Assembly: GCA_003567855.1 (NCBI GenBank)
Contig: PWYM01000282.1
Span: 1-45,544 of the forward strand
Length of the DNA: 45,544 bases
From: Gammaproteobacteria bacterium
GTDB lineage: Bacteria > Pseudomonadota > Gammaproteobacteria > Steroidobacterales > PWYM01
Direction of reading: 5' to 3'
Shown here: piece by piece, positions 43,960-45,544 of the stretch
Position numbering within the stretch: position 1 is the first letter of the stretch
How the letters are laid out: every line of letters begins with the position of its first letter
Made by a program: the position numbers and the translations under genes
The notes under the pieces: generated by a model
The model's database searches: none
What the model was told of the DNA's origin: nothing
Seen by the model: only the letters and a program-made list of their open reading frames with translations

Positions 43960-44286
43960 ATGAGCCTTGCCCATGCCACCGATGCCGATGTCGACGATCA
44001 GATTACGGGCCGCGGCGATGCCTCTCTGGTGGTGCTCGACTTCTGGTCGCGCACCTGCGGGCCTTGCAGGATGGTCACGCCGGTGCTGGAGACACTCGCC
44101 GAACGTCATGACGACTCGCTGCACGTGGTCATGGTCGACATCGCCGATGCTCCCGAAACCAGCCGACGCTGGAACGTGCGCGCGACGCCTACGCTGATCG
44201 CGCTGCGCAACGGCGAGGAGCTGGCGCGGCACAGCGGCGCGATCGTGCGCGGCCAGCTCGTCGACTGGGTCGAGAGCCGCCTCTGA
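43960..44286 (+). CDS. Thioredoxin with TCGPC active site
   Basis: The 108-residue protein matches classical thioredoxin in length and motifs: SLVVLDFWSRTCGPCRMVTP (Cys33, Cys36), VVMVDIADAPETSRRWNVRA then the cis-Pro TPTLIALRNGE, and HSGAIVRGQLVDWV. The Trp normally before CGPC is Thr32, which would alter redox potential or partner recognition. It follows the AhpD-like gene by 25 bases and precedes the BASS transporter by 46, in one likely operon under the MarR-type operator. It may reduce the AhpD-like CxxC. Confidence 0.92.
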   Translation: MSLAHATDADVDDQITGRGDASLVVLDFWSRTCGPCRMVTPVLETLAERHDDSLHVVMVDIADAPETSRRWNVRATPTLIALRNGEELARHSGAIVRGQLVDWVESRL

Positions 44287-44332
44287 ACGTCCGGCGCCCG
44301 GACAACGCTGCGGGCAGGCACCCGGAGGTCAT

Positions 44333-45241
44333 GTGAGCTTCGCCGAATTCTCGACGCAGTACCTGTTCCCCGGGGTCATTTTCGTCGTGATGTTCGGCCT
44401 GGGGCTGAGCCTCACGCCCGTCGCGTTCGCCAACATCGTGCGTGTCCCGCGGGCCGTGGCCGTGGGGCTGGCAGGCCAGATGCTGTTTCTGCCGATCGTG
44501 GCGATCGGCGTCGCACTGCTGCTGCCGTTGCCCGAACCGATCCGGCTCGGACTGATCATCCTCGCGGCCTGTCCCGGCGGTTCGACGTCGAACGCGATCG
44601 TGTTCGCGCTGCGCGGAGAGACTGCTCTGTCGGTCACGCTGACGGCACTCTCCAGTCTGCTGAGTATCGTGACGATCCCGTTCATCATCGGACTCGGGTT
44701 CGTACTCGTTTCGGGCGATGAGGCAACACTCGCGCTGCCGGCCGGCACGATGATGCAGCGGCTGTTCATGATGACCGCGCTACCCATTCTGCTCGGCATG
44801 ACTGTGCGGGCACTGATTCCCGGTCCTGCGCTCGCATCGTTGCGGTTCTTCAGGGTGTTGTCGCTGGTGCTGATCCTGATGATCATCGCGATCAGCGTAC
44901 GCGACGCGTTCCACCTCATCGAGGATAATGCGCTCGAGATTATCACCGCCGCGGTGACGCTCGCGGTGCTCGTCGTGTCGGGGGCTTACGTGATCGGCCG
45001 GCTCGCGCGCCTGGATAGAGGCAAGCGCATCGCGATCACCGTCGAGGTCGGCGTGCAGAACACGCCGCTGGCGCTGGTGATCGGCGCGACGCTGCTCGGT
45101 CTGCCCGAGCTCAACATCGTGCCGGTCGCCTACGGCGTGCTGAACTACCTGCTGATCGCATTGCTGCTGCTCGGGCTGCGCTACGCGGCACCTGCCACTG
45201 GCCGTGCACCTGGCGCGGCGGTCGACCCCCGAAGGCCCTGA
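44333..45241 (+). CDS. BASS-family (bile acid:sodium symporter) transporter
   Basis: The 302-residue membrane protein starts at GTG 44333 behind CGGAGG. About nine to ten helices are implied. The BASS/SBF signature LAACPGGSTSNAIVFALRGE and a second crossover region VEVGVQNTPLALVIGATLLG are clear. Members import bile acids, organic anions or pantothenate-like solutes with sodium. It may import the compound sensed by MarR or processed by the AhpD/thioredoxin pair; this is inference. The 118-base gap that follows has no clear terminator. Confidence 0.9.
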   Translation: MSFAEFSTQYLFPGVIFVVMFGLGLSLTPVAFANIVRVPRAVAVGLAGQMLFLPIVAIGVALLLPLPEPIRLGLIILAACPGGSTSNAIVFALRGETALSVTLTALSSLLSIVTIPFIIGLGFVLVSGDEATLALPAGTMMQRLFMMTALPILLGMTVRALIPGPALASLRFFRVLSLVLILMIIAISVRDAFHLIEDNALEIITAAVTLAVLVVSGAYVIGRLARLDRGKRIAITVEVGVQNTPLALVIGATLLGLPELNIVPVAYGVLNYLLIALLLLGLRYAAPATGRAPGAAVDPRRP

Positions 45242-45359
45242 CCCGCCAGGCAGGCGGCATATCCATGCGGATCACGCCGGCAAGGGTAGGCCATGTGAGT
45301 GAGATTGCCAAAAGCGGCTCGCCTATGCCCCGGCCGGCGCGGCGCGCTAGCATGCAGCC

Positions 45360-45544
45360 ATGAACGTTCTGCGCAGGGTCACCGGCACGACCGCCGTCGT
45401 CGTCCTCGTGCTGCTCGCGATCGTACTGATCGTGCCGCGCGGCGATGACGCGCGCGACGATGCGCCGATGGATCTGCTCGCCACGGCGACCACCGGGGGC
45501 ACGTACTACCCGGTCGGTGTCGCGATCGCGACGCTGACGCGCCA
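45360..45544 (+). CDS. TAXI-family TRAP transporter solute-binding protein, N-terminal part
   Basis: Only the first 61 codons are present; the gene runs off the right edge. ATG 45360 begins MNVLRRVTGTTAVVVLVLLA, a signal peptide or anchor helix, followed after an Asp-rich linker by MDLLATATTGGTYYPVGVAI and ATLTR. The GGTYYPVG motif is diagnostic of TAXI-type TRAP solute-binding proteins, which capture organic acids in the periplasm for a TRAP permease (expected downstream, off the window). Confidence 0.85.
   Translation, partial: MNVLRRVTGTTAVVVLVLLAIVLIVPRGDDARDDAPMDLLATATTGGTYYPVGVAIATLTR

Overview
This window looks like a chromosome segment of an aerobic, high-GC gammaproteobacterium. By eye it is roughly two-thirds G+C. 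Genes are dense, often overlap by 4 bases, and GTG/TTG starts are common. The gammaproteobacterial guess rests on the PA2779/PA2778 gene pair, a YqjG-type glutathionyl-hydroquinone reductase end, TonB-dependent receptors and an RND pump. The species cannot be named. I saw no tRNA, rRNA, insertion sequence, CRISPR array or prophage. The short AT-rich islands coincide with promoters and operators. No gene-free stretch exceeds about 300 bases.

Layout. 1-2155: end of a glutathionyl-hydroquinone reductase, a tiny PLDc_N membrane protein and two lipoproteins (SnoaL-like, esterase). 2268-9492: an oxidative catabolic block with a minus-strand SDR - Rieske oxygenase - quinohemoprotein set, a divergent 2Fe-2S ferredoxin, a second SDR, a TetR regulator and an alpha/beta hydrolase. 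9575-12499: acyl-CoA dehydrogenase - GST - ACAD10/11-type phosphotransferase. 12512-14482: class V aminotransferase and methyltransferase. 14492-21267: TetR with a perfect operator, RND adaptor and pump in an overlapping operon, then a coiled-coil membrane protein and ChrA. 21284-24354: a DUF4382 lipoprotein with a terminator, and the PA2779/PA2778 pair. 24472-28778: a four-gene amidoligase/peptidase operon with its own palindromic promoter. 28786-34852: a CoA-linked catabolic operon (NMO-like flavoprotein, acyl-CoA synthetase, thiolase, lipocalin-like protein, PaaN-like dehydrogenase), divergent from a double HxlR regulator. 36085-42411: an intact TonB receptor, an HDOD protein, an FAD oxidase and a broken TonB receptor. 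42657-45544: a MarR regulator, an AhpD-like protein, a thioredoxin, a BASS transporter and the start of a TAXI TRAP binding protein.

How the parts may work together. TonB receptors and transporters import organic substrates. Rieske, SDR, quinoprotein, ACAD and CoA enzymes oxidise them, each set beside its own TetR, HxlR or MarR regulator. The MarR gene lies between two similar operator-like inverted repeats, one before the broken TonB receptor and one before the AhpD/thioredoxin/BASS genes. The most unusual unit is the translationally coupled set C39-like peptidase - RimK-type ATP-grasp - GCS2-like ligase - N-formylglutamate-amidohydrolase-like enzyme (28701 down to 24472). It has the parts to make, and perhaps trim, a small glutamate- or amino-acid-containing amide or peptide whose identity is unknown.
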